From: Halieaceae bacterium
GTDB taxonomy: Bacteria; Pseudomonadota; Gammaproteobacteria; Pseudomonadales; Halieaceae
DNA: 10,858 nucleotides
Assembly (NCBI GenBank): GCA_011523115.1
Contig: WTHO01000218.1
Coordinates: 1 to 10,858, forward strand
Direction of reading: 5' to 3'
This document shows positions 1 to 6,878 of the stretch, one piece after another. The first letter of the stretch is position 1; the number at the start of each line of letters is the position of its first letter. The position numbers and the translations under genes were made by a program. Below the pieces are notes generated by a model. It did not search any database. It was not told the origin of the DNA and was given only the letters and a program-made list of their open reading frames with translations.

Positions 1-203
1 GTGGTAGTAAGGAGGCGCATGTTAGCCGAACAGAGCGCCGCCGTCAGGCCTTTGTCTGCGCGACAAGGTTACCTTCAGCGTGCTGCAAACCTGCGGCTCG
101 CCAGTATCGAGAGACCTCGGAGTCATACTCCTCGCCTCCAACCGGTATTCAGACCGGAGGGTTTGCGTTTACGATGCGCCAGTCAGCTTGAAGGAGCTTT
201 ATT
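1..203. other. Unassigned leader upstream of ugd
   Basis: No gene is recognised here. The open frames crossing it are short, rich in Arg, Ser and Cys, and match no family I know; one simply runs out of frame into ugd. Two small inverted repeats lie on the + strand. The first, at 49-68, has an arm CCTTTGTC pairing with GACAAGG, with one bulged base and a 5-nt loop. The second, at 142-157, has CCGGT pairing with ACCGG around a 6-nt loop. Neither is followed by a good T-run, so a terminator for an upstream gene is possible but weak. The segment most likely holds the 5' leader and promoter of ugd, or the end of the previous transcript. Confidence 0.4.
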
Positions 204-1547
204 GTGCGGATCAGCATCTTTGGCAGCGGGTACGTCGGCCTTGTTCAGGCCGCGGTATTCTCGGAAGTCGGCCACCAAGTCACCTGCATGGATATCGACG
301 CAGAACGCATTACGCGAATCGAGAGAGGTGAGCTGCCGTTTTTTGAACCGGGGCTTGCCGATCGAGTAACCACCGGTCTCGCACAAGGCACGCTGCGCTT
401 AACCAGCAACGCCCAGTCTGCCGTTGAAGGCAGTGATTACCTCTTTATCTGCGTTGGCACGCCCCCCGCTCCGGACGGCGGCGCAGACCTGCAGCACGTC
501 ATGTCAGCGGCAGAAACCATCGGCACCCACATGGACAGCCGCAAAGTGATCATCACCAAGTCGACTGTCCCCGTTGGCACAGCGGATCAAATATCTGCCC
601 GGATTGCCGAGATACTAGCCGGTCGGAATGTTGATGTGGACTATGAGGTTTGTTCCAACCCGGAGTTTCTGAAAGAAGGCTCAGCCGTAGCGGATGCCCT
701 ACGGCCTGACAGGATTATCGTCGGGGTGCGCTCGGAGACTGCGCAGCGAGAGTTCCGTCGCATGTATGAAGCCTTCAATAGGAATCATGACAAAATGATG
801 TTCATGGATCCGCGAAGCGCGGAGCTCACCAAGTACGCCGCCAACGCCATGCTCGCGACGAAGATCAGCTTCATTAATGAGATTGCCAACATTGCCGAGG
901 CGGTGGGTGCCGATATCGAATGGGTCCGAAAAGGCATTGGTTCGGACCCGCGTATCGGTTATCAGTTCATTTACCCGGGAGCCGGGTACGGAGGCTCCTG
1001 CTTTCCGAAGGATGTGCTGGCGCTGGACCACCTCGCCGGGCAGCACGCGATTCAGGCCTCAATCCTACCCGCGGTACACAGCACCAACGAGGCTCAGAAA
1101 CGCAGATTACCCGCCTTGGTCACGGCACGCCTGGGGGACGACCTGACAGGCCGAACCGTTGGTATCTGGGGTTTGTCTTTTAAACCGAACACCGATGACA
1201 TGCGCGAAGCCCCCAGCAGGGTACTGATCGAGGCCATCTGGGCCGCAGGCGGACATATCAAGGCCTTTGACCCCAAGGCGATGCCTGCCTGCCAAAAGCT
1301 TTACGGCGAACGTCAGGATATTGAGTTCGCGAACAGCAAGGAAGAGGCCATTCAGAACGCCGACTGCCTGGTGATTTGCACTGAGTGGAAAGTGTTTTGG
1401 TCCCCCAATTTTGAGGACATTAAGCGTCGGTTGTCGGCGCCGATAATCATTGATGGCCGTAACCTCTTCAACCCGGCGTATATGGACGAGCTGGGCATCG
1501 AGTACTACGGCATTGGCCGCGGGAAAACCTTGACCGTTGGCGGGTAG
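204..1547 (+). CDS. ugd: UDP-glucose 6-dehydrogenase
   Basis: Cytosolic NAD-dependent enzyme that oxidises UDP-glucose twice to UDP-glucuronate, a precursor for exopolysaccharide and lipopolysaccharide sugars. The 447-residue length is normal for the bacterial family. The N-terminal Rossmann motif GSGYVG is at residues 7-12. The central helix motif ELTKYAANAML starts at 207 and includes the conserved Lys210 and Asn214. The catalytic cysteine is Cys266 in GGSCFPKD (263-270). The C-terminal domain carries SFKPNTDD (325-332), TEW (393-395) and DGRN (417-420). The start is GTG, preceded by AAGGAG at 191-196 with a 7-nt spacer, which decides the start. GDP-mannose dehydrogenase (AlgD) is the nearest alternative, but the sequence around Cys266 and the YYGIGRG ending resemble UDP-glucose enzymes. 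No other sugar-nucleotide gene is visible downstream, so it may be the last gene of a polysaccharide cluster lying to the left. Confidence 0.9.
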   Translation: MRISIFGSGYVGLVQAAVFSEVGHQVTCMDIDAERITRIERGELPFFEPGLADRVTTGLAQGTLRLTSNAQSAVEGSDYLFICVGTPPAPDGGADLQHVMSAAETIGTHMDSRKVIITKSTVPVGTADQISARIAEILAGRNVDVDYEVCSNPEFLKEGSAVADALRPDRIIVGVRSETAQREFRRMYEAFNRNHDKMMFMDPRSAELTKYAANAMLATKISFINEIANIAEAVGADIEWVRKGIGSDPRIGYQFIYPGAGYGGSCFPKDVLALDHLAGQHAIQASILPAVHSTNEAQKRRLPALVTARLGDDLTGRTVGIWGLSFKPNTDDMREAPSRVLIEAIWAAGGHIKAFDPKAMPACQKLYGERQDIEFANSKEEAIQNADCLVICTEWKVFWSPNFEDIKRRLSAPIIIDGRNLFNPAYMDELGIEYYGIGRGKTLTVGG

Positions 1548-1617
1548 CGACTGGTCACCTGCCGCGATCACGCCGAATTAAAGCGCACTGCGTAGCAGAC
1601 CTCACTGGGGCCACTGC

Positions 1618-1639
1618 GCCTCACTGATTGATCTGAGGC
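1618..1639 (+). repeat. Inverted repeat between ugd and the small gene
   Basis: GCCTCA (1618-1623) and TGAGGC (1634-1639) form a perfect 6-bp stem around a 10-nt loop. No T-run follows, so it is not a convincing intrinsic terminator for ugd. It ends only 24 nt before the start codon of the 59-residue protein and could instead shape that gene's leader. Confidence 0.3.
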
Positions 1640-1662
1640 AGTCGAGGCAAAGTAGAAACACC

Positions 1663-1842
1663 ATGCCTAAAAAATTCATGACCTTCAAACACTGGAAAAC
1701 CGGTGAGATCAAAACCATCGAATTCAGAGAAGCGGACGTGCCTGCCAACCCGAACAGTGAAAGGCTCGTGGTTTGGAACGAGACCGAGCAGAAGCTCGAG
1801 GACGTGATCAAGTCCACGATTGTGGAAATTCGCGAGGAATAG
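1663..1842 (+). CDS. Small protein of unknown function (59 aa)
   Basis: I do not recognise this family. The product is a charged, soluble 59-residue protein with no membrane segment, signal peptide or cysteine. It begins MPKKFMTFKHW, has VPANPNSERLVVWNE in the middle (26-40), and ends in a predicted amphipathic helix KLEDVIKSTIVEIREE (44-59). Codon choice (many GAG, GTG, CTC, AAG) resembles the neighbouring real genes, and the ATG is followed by AAA-rich codons typical of starts. A purine-rich GAGG lies at 1644-1647, but its 15-nt distance from the ATG is long for a ribosome-binding site. The gene sits alone between ugd and ettA, 115 nt after ugd and 206 nt before ettA, in the same direction as both. 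A longer open frame on the opposite strand covers the same bases but has no family-like features. Being a real gene is likely; its role is open. Confidence 0.6.
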   Translation: MPKKFMTFKHWKTGEIKTIEFREADVPANPNSERLVVWNETEQKLEDVIKSTIVEIREE

Positions 1843-1898
1843 CACGGCACCTATTGACCGCGGTTTGCTTTTTGGAGCGAGTTTGCAGGCTCATTGAG

Positions 1899-1914
1899 CG
1901 CTGGCCATCCAGCG
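1899..1914. repeat. Short palindrome upstream of ettA
   Basis: CGCTGG and CCAGCG are separated by four bases (CCAT), giving a perfect 6-bp inverted repeat in the 206-nt gap before ettA. It could be an operator half-site pair or a small RNA hairpin. No T-run follows it. I found no convincing sigma-70 promoter pair in the gap. A TACACT sequence near 1966 could be a -10 element, but no matching -35 is visible at a proper distance. Confidence 0.3.
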
Positions 1915-2048
1915 GTGTAGCAAATGCGCTGAGCCCAAAGCGGGCATAACCCGGCGCCTTTGAGTACACTCTGCATCCCGAGCCGCGTCCCCACCGGGCC
2001 GTATCCCGAGAAGCTCGACTACCCATTTACTCACTGCGGAGTTCAACC

Positions 2049-3713
2049 GTGGCGCAATACGTCTACACCATGAACAGAGTGGGAAAGATCGTCCCACCCA
2101 AGAAAGAAATACTGAAAGACATCTCGCTGTCCTTTTTCCCGGGCGCCAAAATAGGCGTGTTGGGACTCAATGGGGCCGGCAAGTCGACGCTACTCAAGAT
2201 TATGGCGGGCATCGATACCGACATTCTGGGCGAGGCGCGCCCCCAGCCCGATATCAAGATCGGTTACCTGCCACAGGAGCCTCAGCTGAACGGCGAAAAA
2301 GACGTCCGTGGCAATGTGGAAGAAGGGGTGCAGGAGGCCATCGACGCCTTGGCGGGGCTCGAAAAAATTTACGCCGATTACGCCGAGCCCGACGCTGACT
2401 TTGATGCCCTCGCCAAGGAGCAAGCCCGCCTCGAGGACATCATTCAGGCAAAAGATGCACACAATCTCGATACGCGGCTTGAGATCGCAGCCAATGCGCT
2501 TCGTTTGCCGCCCTGGGAGGCTAACGTTGATACCCTCTCCGGGGGAGAGCGTCGCCGTGTCGCCCTCGCACGATTGCTATTGTCAGAACCCGATATGCTG
2601 CTGCTTGATGAGCCCACCAACCATCTTGATGCTGAATCCGTGGCATGGCTCGAGCACTTCCTCGAAGATTTTCCGGGAACGGTGGTCGCAATTACTCACG
2701 ATCGCTATTTTCTGGACAACGCGGCGGGCTGGATTCTTGAGTTGGATCGCGGGCGCGGCATTCCCTATGAGGGGAATTACTCCACGTGGCTGGAAGCAAA
2801 AGAGAAACGGATCGAGCAAGAGCAGCGCCAAGAGGCCTCACATCAGAAGGCCATCAAGGCAGAGCTGGAGTGGGTGCGGTCGAATCCAAAAGGTCGCCAA
2901 GCGAAAAACAAAGCGCGCCTGCAACGCTTTGATGAGCTCAACTCCCAAGAATTTCAGAGCCGCAACGAGACCAATGAAATCTACATACCGCCTGGGGCGC
3001 GCCTTGGCGATAAGGTCATCGAGGTGAGCGGGCTGAGGAAAACCTTCGGTGATCGGCTACTGTTTGAGGACGTGAGTTTTGTGGTGCCGAAAGGCAGCAT
3101 CGTGGGCATTATCGGCGCCAACGGCATGGGTAAATCCACGCTTTTCAGGATTCTCATGGGGCTCGAAAAACCCGACGGGGGCGACGTATCCGTGGGCGAG
3201 ACGGTAGAGCTCGGTTACGTCGACCAGTCCCGCGACGATCTCGACGGAAGTAAAACGGTGTGGGAGGAGGTCTCGGACGGCCTCGATATTATCCGCATCG
3301 GCAATTACGAAGTTCCCTCACGCTCCTACGTGGGCCGCTTTAATTTCAAAGGGTCAGACCAGCAGAAATTTGTAAAGGACCTCTCCGGCGGAGAGCGCAA
3401 CCGTTTGCACCTCGCCAAGCTTCTCAAACAAGGTGCCAACGTATTGCTACTGGATGAGCCGACCAACGACCTGGATGTAGAGACACTCCGGGCGCTGGAG
3501 GAGGCATTGCTGGCGTTTCCGGGTTCAGCGCTGGTCATCTCCCACGACCGATGGTTCCTCGACAGAATCGCGACCCACATACTCGCCTATGAGAACGACG
3601 GTAGCGTGATCTTTCACGAGGGGAACTACTCGGAATATGAGGAAGAGTATCGGCAGAGAGTCGGGGCCGACGCCGCGGTGCCCAGCCGCGTGAAACACCG
3701 CAAGCTGAAATAG
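2049..3713 (+). CDS. ettA: Energy-dependent translational throttle protein EttA
   Basis: ABC-F ATPase that binds the ribosomal E site and gates entry of the 70S initiation complex into elongation according to the ATP/ADP ratio. The 554 residues compare with 555 in E. coli. The first ATPase domain has Walker A GLNGAGKST (39-47), signature LSGGER (163-168), Walker B ending in Asp187-Glu188, and H-loop His217. The 'arm' insertion lies at about 93-138. The charged helical linker (PtIM) follows at about 245-320. The second domain has Walker A GANGMGKST (356-364), signature LSGGER (445-450), Walker B with catalytic Glu470, and a second SHD H-loop (498-500). Glu188 and Glu470 have the same numbers as the catalytic glutamates known in E. 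coli EttA. The GTG start gives the typical MAQYVYTMNRVGK opening and has GGAG at 2038-2041 with a 7-nt spacer. The gene appears monocistronic and converges on radA, with 27 nt between the stops. Confidence 0.97.
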   Translation: MAQYVYTMNRVGKIVPPKKEILKDISLSFFPGAKIGVLGLNGAGKSTLLKIMAGIDTDILGEARPQPDIKIGYLPQEPQLNGEKDVRGNVEEGVQEAIDALAGLEKIYADYAEPDADFDALAKEQARLEDIIQAKDAHNLDTRLEIAANALRLPPWEANVDTLSGGERRRVALARLLLSEPDMLLLDEPTNHLDAESVAWLEHFLEDFPGTVVAITHDRYFLDNAAGWILELDRGRGIPYEGNYSTWLEAKEKRIEQEQRQEASHQKAIKAELEWVRSNPKGRQAKNKARLQRFDELNSQEFQSRNETNEIYIPPGARLGDKVIEVSGLRKTFGDRLLFEDVSFVVPKGSIVGIIGANGMGKSTLFRILMGLEKPDGGDVSVGETVELGYVDQSRDDLDGSKTVWEEVSDGLDIIRIGNYEVPSRSYVGRFNFKGSDQQKFVKDLSGGERNRLHLAKLLKQGANVLLLDEPTNDLDVETLRALEEALLAFPGSALVISHDRWFLDRIATHILAYENDGSVIFHEGNYSEYEEEYRQRVGADAAVPSRVKHRKLK

Positions 3714-3726
3714 GTGGTTCGTGCCC

Positions 3727-3740
3727 TAGAGTCTGCTCTA
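3727..3740. terminator. Possible weak bidirectional hairpin between ettA and radA
   Basis: TAGAG and CTCTA flank a 4-nt loop (TCTG), giving a symmetric 5-bp stem within the 27-nt gap between two converging stop codons. The stem is short, AT-containing and has no T-run on either side. If it contributes to termination it would need help from Rho or from read-through antisense pausing. Confidence 0.25.
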
Positions 3741-5117
3741 TCAATCACAGGCCTCGAGCGCCTCGGAGAGCCGCGAGACGGGTACCACCTTCAACCCTGA
3801 GATCGATTTTTTGGGTGCATTGCCCTTGGGCACGATCGCGAGCTTAAAACCGTGCTTGGCCGCCTCGGAAAGACGCTCCTGGCCGCTGGCCACCGGCCGG
3901 ATCTCGCCGGACAACCCCACCTCCCCAAACACAACCCAGTCCCGGGGAAGCGGTCTGTTACGCAGGCTTGATACCACCGCCAATAGAAGCGCCAGATCAG
4001 CGGAAGTTTCCATCACGCGGACGCCGCCCACTACATTGGCAAACACGTCCTGATCGCCAACCTGAATGCCGCCATGCCGATGTAGCACGGCGAGCAACAT
4101 CGCCAAGCGATTTTGCTCAAACCCTACCGTCACCCTGCGGGGATTGCCTAGGGAGCTGTCATCAACCAGCGCCTGAATCTCAACGAGCAGTGGCCGGGTG
4201 CCTTCCCACACAACCACGACGGTGGTGCCGGGCGCGATATGCTCCGAGCGGTCCAAAAAGATAGCTGACGGGTTGGTGACCTCGCGCATGCCTGCGTCAG
4301 TCATCGCGAAAATGCCCAGCTCGTTCACGGCCCCGAATCGGTTTTTCTGACCCCTGAGCGTGCGAAAGCGGGAATCATGGTCACCTTCGAGCAGGATCGA
4401 GCAGTCAATCATGTGTTCGAGGACCTTGGGGCCGGCAAGGCTACCATCTTTGGTCACATGGCCGACCAGAATCAGCACGATGCCCGTTTGTTTAGCGTAA
4501 CGAGTTAATTGCGCGGCACAGTCGCGAACTTGTGAGACGCTGCCGGGCGCCGAGGTCAACGTCTCACTGTGCACAACCTGAATTGAATCCACGACCAAGA
4601 CCCGGGGCTTCAGGGCCTCTACTGAAGCCAAGATCGCATCCACATCCGTCTCGGCCATGAGCTGCAGCTGATCGGTGGGCAAGCCCAACCGATTGGCGCG
4701 CAACGCGATCTGCTCGGGGGACTCCTCACCTGTGACATAGAGCGCCGGCTGCTGCGCTGCCAAGCGACACAGGGTTTGCAGCAACAGCGTGCTCTTACCC
4801 GCCCCGGGGTGTCCACCAATCAGTATGCTGGAGCCCGGCACGAAGCCGCCGCCCAACACACGATCAAACTCGTCAAAGCCCGAGCGAAGTCGGGGTAAAT
4901 CCACCACCGCCACTTCTTCGAGGCGCTGCACCGACGCCGTTGTACCAGCGTAGCCAGAGCGGCCCGTTGACCGAACTGAAGCCGATTTGGAGGCCGGGCC
5001 ACTCAGACGGATCTCAGAGAGCGTATTCCAGGCATGGCATTCCCCACACTGGCCCTGCCATTTGGGAAAATCGGCCCCACAGTCGTTGCAGACAAACGCG
5101 GTTTTTGCCTTCGCCAC
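3741..5117 (-). CDS. radA: DNA repair protein RadA (Sms)
   Basis: RecA-like ATPase and DnaB-type branch-migration motor acting in recombinational repair. The 458 residues match the family length. The N-terminal zinc finger has four cysteines: Cys10, Cys13, Cys24 and Cys27. The ATPase core has Walker A GGHPGAGKST (101-110) and Walker B VLVVDSIQ (173-180). The RadA-specific KNRFG motif is at 258-262. The C-terminal third is the Lon-protease-like domain, with GEVGLSGEIRPV at 398-409. His103 in the Walker A is a mild variation; Asp or Asn is commoner there. The start is GTG, preceded by GGAGAG (complement of 5124-5129) with a 6-nt spacer. The gene diverges from the DnaT/P-like pair across an 89-nt shared upstream region, so the two transcription units may have overlapping promoters. 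Confidence 0.96.
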   Translation of the reverse strand: MAKAKTAFVCNDCGADFPKWQGQCGECHAWNTLSEIRLSGPASKSASVRSTGRSGYAGTTASVQRLEEVAVVDLPRLRSGFDEFDRVLGGGFVPGSSILIGGHPGAGKSTLLLQTLCRLAAQQPALYVTGEESPEQIALRANRLGLPTDQLQLMAETDVDAILASVEALKPRVLVVDSIQVVHSETLTSAPGSVSQVRDCAAQLTRYAKQTGIVLILVGHVTKDGSLAGPKVLEHMIDCSILLEGDHDSRFRTLRGQKNRFGAVNELGIFAMTDAGMREVTNPSAIFLDRSEHIAPGTTVVVVWEGTRPLLVEIQALVDDSSLGNPRRVTVGFEQNRLAMLLAVLHRHGGIQVGDQDVFANVVGGVRVMETSADLALLLAVVSSLRNRPLPRDWVVFGEVGLSGEIRPVASGQERLSEAAKHGFKLAIVPKGNAPKKSISGLKVVPVSRLSEALEACD

Positions 5118-5151
5118 GCGGCACTCTCCGATATCTGAGCGTAATTGCTGT

Positions 5152-5181
5152 ATTGGTGGAGGTAAGTCGGTATCCTATCAG
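5152..5181 (+). promoter_or_regulatory. Weak candidate promoter for the DnaT/P-like operon
   Basis: In the 89-nt divergent region, TTGGTG is followed after 17 nt by TATCAG (5176-5181), a poor but correctly spaced sigma-70 pair. If used, transcription would begin around 5188, leaving a leader of roughly 20 nt with no Shine-Dalgarno sequence before the ATG at 5207. The nearest purine-rich motif, GGAGG, lies about 45 nt upstream of that ATG and cannot serve it. The call rests on hexamer similarity alone. Confidence 0.2.
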
Positions 5182-5206
5182 ACCAACAAGCCTCAACAGC
5201 ATCACC

Positions 5207-6286
5207 ATGCCTTCCGTTTCACTCATCCCCGACCGACAACTCACTTTCTCACCCGAGTTGGCAGAGACTATCGGTCTTGAGGAAGCGGTGCTCCTTCAGG
5301 CACTGGGCGAACAGCTTGCAGATCGTGAGGCCTGGACCGCGATTTCCCTCGCGAGGTTGCAAGCAACGCTGTCATTTTGGTCCATCGAGCATATTTCGGA
5401 TCTCATCGGGAAGCTGGTGACGCTGGGTATTCTCCAGCAAAGGCCCAGCCAGACGCCCGGCAGCATCTTGTTAAGTGCCTCCGCTGAGGCATCGGCACCG
5501 GCGGGCGGCGTCTCAAGCCCACCCGCTGAACCCGAGCCGACGGAAGGCGGTAAATGGCAGCCCAGCGCTGCGCTCGAGGATCTGATCGCGTTGACCCACG
5601 GTATTCCGCGGCACTTTATCGCGAGCATCGCCACGCAGTTTGTCGAGACACAGGGCTCTGAGATCGATACCCAGTTTAGGCAGCTCGTACTTTCACGGTG
5701 GCGAGAAGCGCAAGAGAGCGAGGCAAAGGCAGAGCGGTCACAAGCGTTTGAAGTCAGTGTCCCGCCGCCCTTCGGTCGGGACTGGGTACCGAGTCAGGAC
5801 GCGCTGGACATTCTGGCGCAAGCCGGCATCGACATTGTTTTCGCCGAGTCGGTGCGCGCCGAATTTATCCTCTACTGGAGTGAACGTGGTGGCCCGCCTA
5901 AAGAGGTCAACAGCCGTTTCGTAGAGCATGTGCGCAGACGCTGGCTGAAACACACCAGTCAGCTCCATCACAGCACGGAACCAACGCGCATCCCGCGCAA
6001 CTGGCAGCCCGATACCTCTGTCTACGAGACACTCAGCCTCGCGGGGATTACAGAGCCAGAGGCCAAGGCATTGTTGCCTGAATTTGTGATGTACTGGGTT
6101 GATAGCAATGAGGTACACACCTCTTGGAATAGTAAATTTCTGCAGCACGTAAAAAGACAATGCCGCGCTGCAGGATATGGAGATCAGGATGGCGGACAAA
6201 CAGGACGCGGCAACGCTGGCTCAGGACATCGCTCGAAGGACCGAAGTCTCAGCGACGACCTCACCGACACCAGCTGGGCCAACTGA
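5207..6286 (+). CDS. DnaT-repeat replication protein with N-terminal winged-helix-like region
   Basis: Probable primosome or replication-initiation protein, 359 residues. Residues 8-80 look like a winged-helix domain of the kind found at the start of phage replication proteins (FSPELAETIGLEEAVLLQAL onward). A Pro/Ala/Ser/Glu linker (85-114) follows. Then come two clear DnaT-type DNA-binding repeats, 193-249 (from DWVPS) and 266-319 (from NWQPD), each with W-x-P, a central Gly-Ile, an EF-x-x-YW segment and a basic F-x-x-HV-x-R end. A third, degenerate copy at 117-168 begins WQPS and ends SRWRE. The tail (321-359) is Gly/Asp/Ser-rich and ends LTDTSWAN. The open frame extends upstream to 4940 but there overlaps radA antisense; ATG 5207 gives the natural domain start, though without a visible ribosome-binding site. 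Its end overlaps the P-like gene by 98 nt. E. coli DnaT has only one such repeat, so this is not plain dnaT. It may correspond to the lambda O-derived dopC proposed in some bacteria. Confidence 0.8.
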   Translation: MPSVSLIPDRQLTFSPELAETIGLEEAVLLQALGEQLADREAWTAISLARLQATLSFWSIEHISDLIGKLVTLGILQQRPSQTPGSILLSASAEASAPAGGVSSPPAEPEPTEGGKWQPSAALEDLIALTHGIPRHFIASIATQFVETQGSEIDTQFRQLVLSRWREAQESEAKAERSQAFEVSVPPPFGRDWVPSQDALDILAQAGIDIVFAESVRAEFILYWSERGGPPKEVNSRFVEHVRRRWLKHTSQLHHSTEPTRIPRNWQPDTSVYETLSLAGITEPEAKALLPEFVMYWVDSNEVHTSWNSKFLQHVKRQCRAAGYGDQDGGQTGRGNAGSGHRSKDRSLSDDLTDTSWAN

Positions 6287-6866
6287 GGCACCGGAGACCC
6301 TCGACTCGCAGCTGATAGAGACCATCAATCAGATCTTCGCGCTGTTTCGTCTCAATTATCACAACCAATACTATGCCGCTTGGTCAGATGCCGAACAGGT
6401 CAAGCAGGTGAAGCGACTCTGGCTGGACGCGCTCGAGACCTATCCTAATGCTGTCATTCTGCGTGCCGCACAACATGCCATTGAGCGTAGCGATTACCTA
6501 CCCACACTCAACCGGATGATTGAGGCATGCCGACACTGTTTGAGCGATCTGGGTCTGCCCTCCCCCTATGATGCCTACCGCGAGGCATGCCTTGCGCCAT
6601 CGCCTAAAAATGGGGCTCCCTGGTCGCATGCGGCGGTCTATCTGGCGGGGCGCGACAGCGATTGGTTTTTCCTCGCCAACCAACCTGAAAATAAAAGCTG
6701 GCCGATTTATCGTGAGCACTACGAGCGATGGGTCAGCCGAGCAGCGAAAGGGGAGGCACTGCAAGGGCCCGAGCGGGCGCCGCTCTCACCCCCTGATGAC
6801 AGCCCGCTTAGCGTAGAGGAGCAATCCACCCATCTGGCGAGGTTGCGAAGAGAAGTCGGGCTGTAA
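6189..6866 (+). CDS. Phage lambda P-like replication protein (putative DnaB helicase loader)
   Basis: Resembles the phage replication protein P family, whose lambda member binds host DnaB and delivers it to the origin. The product has 225 residues. An Ala/Thr/Pro-rich, probably disordered N-terminus (1-38) precedes a helical core starting LIETINQIFALF (42-53). This is followed by the family-like pattern of Trp78, an ILRAAQHAIER helix (90-100) and YLPTLNRMIEACR (103-115). A Trp/Tyr-rich part (145-181, with WSHAAVYLAG and WPIYREHYERW) follows, then an acidic tail. There is no Walker A, so it is not a DnaC-type AAA+ loader. ATG 6189 is preferred over ATG 6177 because GGAG (6179-6182) sits 6 nt before it. 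The gene overlaps the DnaT-repeat gene in another frame, implying translational coupling. No phage structural, integrase or lysis genes lie nearby, which argues for a domesticated chromosomal gene. Similarity was judged by eye. Confidence 0.7.
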   Translation: MADKQDAATLAQDIARRTEVSATTSPTPAGPTEAPETLDSQLIETINQIFALFRLNYHNQYYAAWSDAEQVKQVKRLWLDALETYPNAVILRAAQHAIERSDYLPTLNRMIEACRHCLSDLGLPSPYDAYREACLAPSPKNGAPWSHAAVYLAGRDSDWFFLANQPENKSWPIYREHYERWVSRAAKGEALQGPERAPLSPPDDSPLSVEEQSTHLARLRREVGL

Positions 6867-6878
6867 GCGGTTTGCGAG

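Noticed and set aside
1..369. Open frame at the left edge running into ugd
   Set aside because: It overlaps ugd out of frame, is rich in Arg and Ser, resembles no known protein, and ugd has a strong ribosome-binding site at 191-196.
1602..1850. Open frames antisense to the 59-residue gene
   Set aside because: They are Ser/Leu/Phe-rich with no recognisable motif; the + strand frame has better codon use and protein composition.
4940..5206. Upstream extension of the DnaT-like open frame by 89 codons
   Set aside because: It lies mostly antisense to radA, has no domain-like content, and the recognisable protein begins at ATG 5207.
5207..6866. A prophage remnant
   Set aside because: No integrase, attachment site repeat, phage structural or lysis gene, and core genes flank it closely on both sides. 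A domesticated chromosomal pair fits better.
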